Source of the DNA: Gemmatimonadota bacterium
GTDB lineage: Bacteria; Gemmatimonadota; Gemmatimonadetes; Palauibacterales; Palauibacteraceae
Length of the DNA stretch: 8,101 nt
Direction of reading: 5' to 3'
Assembly (NCBI GenBank): GCA_030598525.1
Contig: JAUVPT010000060.1
Location: 1 to 8,101, forward strand
Both the position numbers and the translations under genes were made by a program. The notes below the pieces were generated by a model that ran no database searches, had not been told where the DNA came from, and was given only the letters and a program-made list of their open reading frames with translations. Below, in pieces: positions 6,100-8,101 of the stretch; position 1 is the first letter of the stretch, and each line of letters opens with the position of its first letter.

Positions 6100-7590
6100 T
6101 CAGAGATCCCCCGGGAATCTGAAGATCGCGTAGCCGCGCGATTCGCTTGCATCGGGGTCCCACGCGATCCCACCCTCCAGCAGCCAGAACCTGAGCCCCG
6201 CCACGAGATTGACGCGCCAGTCAACCGACTGGCCAGCTTCCCAGGCCCGTCCCATGCCCGCCCGGGCGAAAACGCCTGGAGCACCCAGAGGGCCGGCCCG
6301 CAACGCTTCGAGCGGAATCGCGTACCCGACGTGCCCGTAGACCACGCGGGGTCCCCTGAATTCCATCACGTCAAACGTCGGAAGCGTCGCCCGGCCGCCG
6401 AATCCGGTCCATCGCTGACCGGGGAGCGTGCCCGCCAGGTCACCCCTCGCCAGGGCGAAGAGGTCCAACTCGTGGGCTCCGAAACCCGGAGTGCGCCATC
6501 GGGCGGTCACCTCTCCGAGCAAATACGAGAAGTCACCGGCCAGCGTGGAGTCAGCCCCCTCCAGGAGGACCTTCCCTGCCAGCCGTCCAGTCTCTCCCGT
6601 GCGGCGGTCCGCCGAGACGGCCAGTGCAGCGCTCCAGGTACTGCCATCGTCGACCGGCGGGTTTTCTCTCACCGTGTCCGACCCGAATAGCGTGAAGTGA
6701 TCCCCTGCCCTGCGACTCCAGGCATCCTCCCACTCCACCCGGACCATCGGAGTCCACCACCGATCCCCACTTCCACGCAGGACGAACGCGACGCGATCGG
6801 CTCCGTAGTAGTCCCTGAAGTCATCACCGATGAACAGGTAGGAAGGCGAATTGGACACGCCTCCACGGATCCACTCCTCGTTCGTGTGTGTGGCGCGCTC
6901 CGCCTCGACGCCGAATTCCACCGGGCCCGGGTGCCAGAACTGACGCACCGTGCCTTCCAACTCGCCCTGCCCGGAGCGGTACCGCCCCACCAGCTCGAGC
7001 GTGGGTTTCCACGCCCAGGTGGCCGCCCGTAGTGTAATCCCCCAGGCCACGGTTACCGCATCGACGCGCTGGTAGGTGGGAACCTCAAAGCCGTACAACC
7101 CATGTAGATCAACGACATCAGGCACGTCCACCACTGGATGAATCTCGAACCCTCCCCCGGATGGCAGAACCGAGTAGCGCTCCGCCGGGCGCCACGTCAC
7201 GTCTCCGTCTACCGTAGCCATTCCGGATCCGTGATAGCCTCCGCTCAGGACCACGATGTCGCCCGATACGTGCGCTCCCGGTCTCAGGAACAGGTCTCCG
7301 TCGACGACGTAGATGTCGCCGTCGACCGATCCGGACAGTCGTACCTGCGCCTCGAGCACGAGCAGGTCGCCCGCCACGTGACGATCAGCGGACACGACCG
7401 TGTCCCGCATCCATACCTCTGCGTCCCTTTCGGCCAGGAAGTCCGCAAGACGGAGGTCGAGTGCGTTCCCCTTACGAGGATGGAAAGTGACCTCTTGGGC
7501 GAGCAGAGGCGGGGCGACCAGAACGGTCGCCAGGCACGACGACAGAACCCACCGGACAAGACGGTGACCCAACGCACCCCGTGCTTTCAC
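6100..7590 (-). CDS. Outer-membrane protein: bactofilin-like repeats plus predicted beta-barrel, family not recognised
   Basis: I do not recognise this 496-residue protein as a named family. With the GTG start at 7590 it overlaps the nitroreductase stop as GTGA and has a purine-rich GGGGAG just upstream. An ATG at 7629 would add 13 residues in front of the signal peptide and is less likely. A basic N-terminus and hydrophobic stretch end in PPLLA-Q, a probable signal peptidase I site near residue 31. Residues 72-133 hold four V-x-G-D motifs (at 72, 89, 108, 127; spacing 17-19) alternating with short hydrophobic strands, as in polymer-forming or right-handed beta-helix domains. From about residue 150 the sequence is rich in aromatic, alternating strands. 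The stretch with GFGG, EFRG, GYAIPLEAL and FARAGMGRAWE, and the final strand ending YAIFRF, recall Omp85/surface-antigen barrels, though the usual R-G-Y element is not seen. Location in the outer membrane is inferred; the role is unknown. An LSSC at residues 16-19 resembles a lipobox but has too little hydrophobic sequence before it. Confidence 0.8.
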   Translation of the reverse strand: MKARGALGHRLVRWVLSSCLATVLVAPPLLAQEVTFHPRKGNALDLRLADFLAERDAEVWMRDTVVSADRHVAGDLLVLEAQVRLSGSVDGDIYVVDGDLFLRPGAHVSGDIVVLSGGYHGSGMATVDGDVTWRPAERYSVLPSGGGFEIHPVVDVPDVVDLHGLYGFEVPTYQRVDAVTVAWGITLRAATWAWKPTLELVGRYRSGQGELEGTVRQFWHPGPVEFGVEAERATHTNEEWIRGGVSNSPSYLFIGDDFRDYYGADRVAFVLRGSGDRWWTPMVRVEWEDAWSRRAGDHFTLFGSDTVRENPPVDDGSTWSAALAVSADRRTGETGRLAGKVLLEGADSTLAGDFSYLLGEVTARWRTPGFGAHELDLFALARGDLAGTLPGQRWTGFGGRATLPTFDVMEFRGPRVVYGHVGYAIPLEALRAGPLGAPGVFARAGMGRAWEAGQSVDWRVNLVAGLRFWLLEGGIAWDPDASESRGYAIFRFPGDL

Positions 7591-8101
7591 TGCTCCCCGC
7601 CGCCACCGGTGGCGTTCCACCGATCCCACGAGATGCTCACTTCTTCGGCTCGCCTCCCCGGCAGGCGTTGGAAACCGTCCGGGTACCCGAGGGCCAGAAG
7701 GGTCACCACGGGCACATCGGTTGGAATGCCCAGCACCTCGCGGATCTCGCCTTCCCTGAATCCCGTGATCCAGGCCGTAGCAAGGCTCATGTCCGCGGCC
7801 CCGAGGACCATCGCCTCCGTCGCCGCGGCAAGGTCGATCGGATGGCTCGGCCGGCCACTACCCGCGATGTTGGAATGGACCCTTGCGCAGCCGACGATCA
7901 GGGCCGGAGCCGTACGGATCAGATCGCCCTGAAACACGGCACGCGCGATCTGGTGGCGCGTGAGCGCGTCCTGTACGACGACGAAGCGCCAGGGTTGGTC
8001 CTCCCGGGCCGACGGTGCGTGCCGCGCGCACTCGAGGACCCGAAGCAGAATCTCGGGCGGGATCCGCCGATCGGCGAACCGGCGCACGGATTGCCGATTG
8101 C
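7587..8101 (-). CDS. Nitroreductase family protein, 5' end cut by window edge
   Basis: This is the C-terminal 170 residues of a flavin-dependent nitroreductase-fold oxidoreductase, a cytoplasmic family that uses FMN and NAD(P)H to reduce nitro compounds, quinones or other acceptors; the substrate cannot be told. The visible protein opens with NRQSVRRFADRRIPP, the usual N-terminal 'R-S-V-R-x-F' FMN-phosphate motif, followed by HAPSAREDQPWRFVVV (normally APSAxNxQPW). Later come a Gly/Ala-rich helix (LGAADMSLATAWI) and a V-x-x-L-x-A-L-G-Y-P strand ending in G-R-R-A-E-E-V, all typical. A GTG at 8087 could be read as a start, but it encodes the V of the S-V-R-R-F motif and the frame stays open to the window edge, so the true start lies outside. 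The stop overlaps the next gene's GTG by four bases. Family assignment is firm, function is not. Confidence 0.88.
   Translation of the reverse strand, partial: NRQSVRRFADRRIPPEILLRVLECARHAPSAREDQPWRFVVVQDALTRHQIARAVFQGDLIRTAPALIVGCARVHSNIAGSGRPSHPIDLAAATEAMVLGAADMSLATAWITGFREGEIREVLGIPTDVPVVTLLALGYPDGFQRLPGRRAEEVSISWDRWNATGGGGEQ

Noticed and set aside
7534..7545. LSSC lipobox-like motif in the outer-membrane protein
   Set aside because: Only a few hydrophobic residues precede it, while a normal signal peptidase I site (LLA-Q) follows a longer hydrophobic stretch.
7138..7932. Plus-strand 264-codon open frame opposite the outer-membrane and nitroreductase genes
   Set aside because: It crosses two well-supported minus-strand genes and shows no domain features.
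8085..8087. GTG as the start of the nitroreductase
   Set aside because: It encodes the Val of the S-V-R-R-F flavin motif and the frame continues upstream to the window edge, so the gene is truncated, not short.

Overview
The window is a GC-rich stretch of a Gram-negative bacterial chromosome in which every gene I can support lies on the minus strand. Its core is a tightly packed lipopolysaccharide (LPS) locus. Read in the direction of transcription (right to left) the order is: a nitroreductase-family protein cut by the window edge, an outer-membrane protein of unrecognised family, a 202-base gap with a candidate promoter and leader, then pyrG, kdsA, kdsC, kdsD, lptC and an lptA-like OstA gene. 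There are no mobile elements, RNA genes, CRISPR arrays or phage genes that I can see.

The genes pyrG to lptA are joined by short overlaps. pyrG/kdsA, kdsA/kdsC, kdsD/lptC and lptC/lptA share 4 bases (ATGA or GTGA), and kdsC/kdsD share 8 bases with a GTG start behind a good GGAGG ribosome site. This looks like one translationally coupled unit. Functionally it links CTP supply (PyrG) with three of the four steps to CMP-Kdo: KdsD makes arabinose-5-phosphate, KdsA condenses it with PEP, and KdsC removes the phosphate. It then adds two periplasmic parts of the LPS export bridge (LptC, LptA). Missing from the window are kdsB, which uses the CTP, and lptB/lptF/lptG. lptB could follow past the left edge, where I see no terminator.

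The right-hand pair (nitroreductase and outer-membrane protein) also shares a GTGA overlap and appears to be a separate transcription unit. The outer-membrane protein is the least conventional item: a signal peptide, then about 60 residues of bactofilin-like V-x-G-D repeats, then about 350 residues that look like a beta-barrel with Omp85/surface-antigen-like C-terminal features.

The organism is clearly diderm with LPS. The metal-dependent type KdsA, lipoprotein-type LptC, long OstA-like LptA, high GC and GTG starts fit Gemmatimonadota or a neighbouring environmental phylum. This is an inference from gene style, not a proven assignment. Most of the window is well-understood metabolism; I do not see a clear new system, only the outer-membrane protein and several sequence oddities that merit checking.
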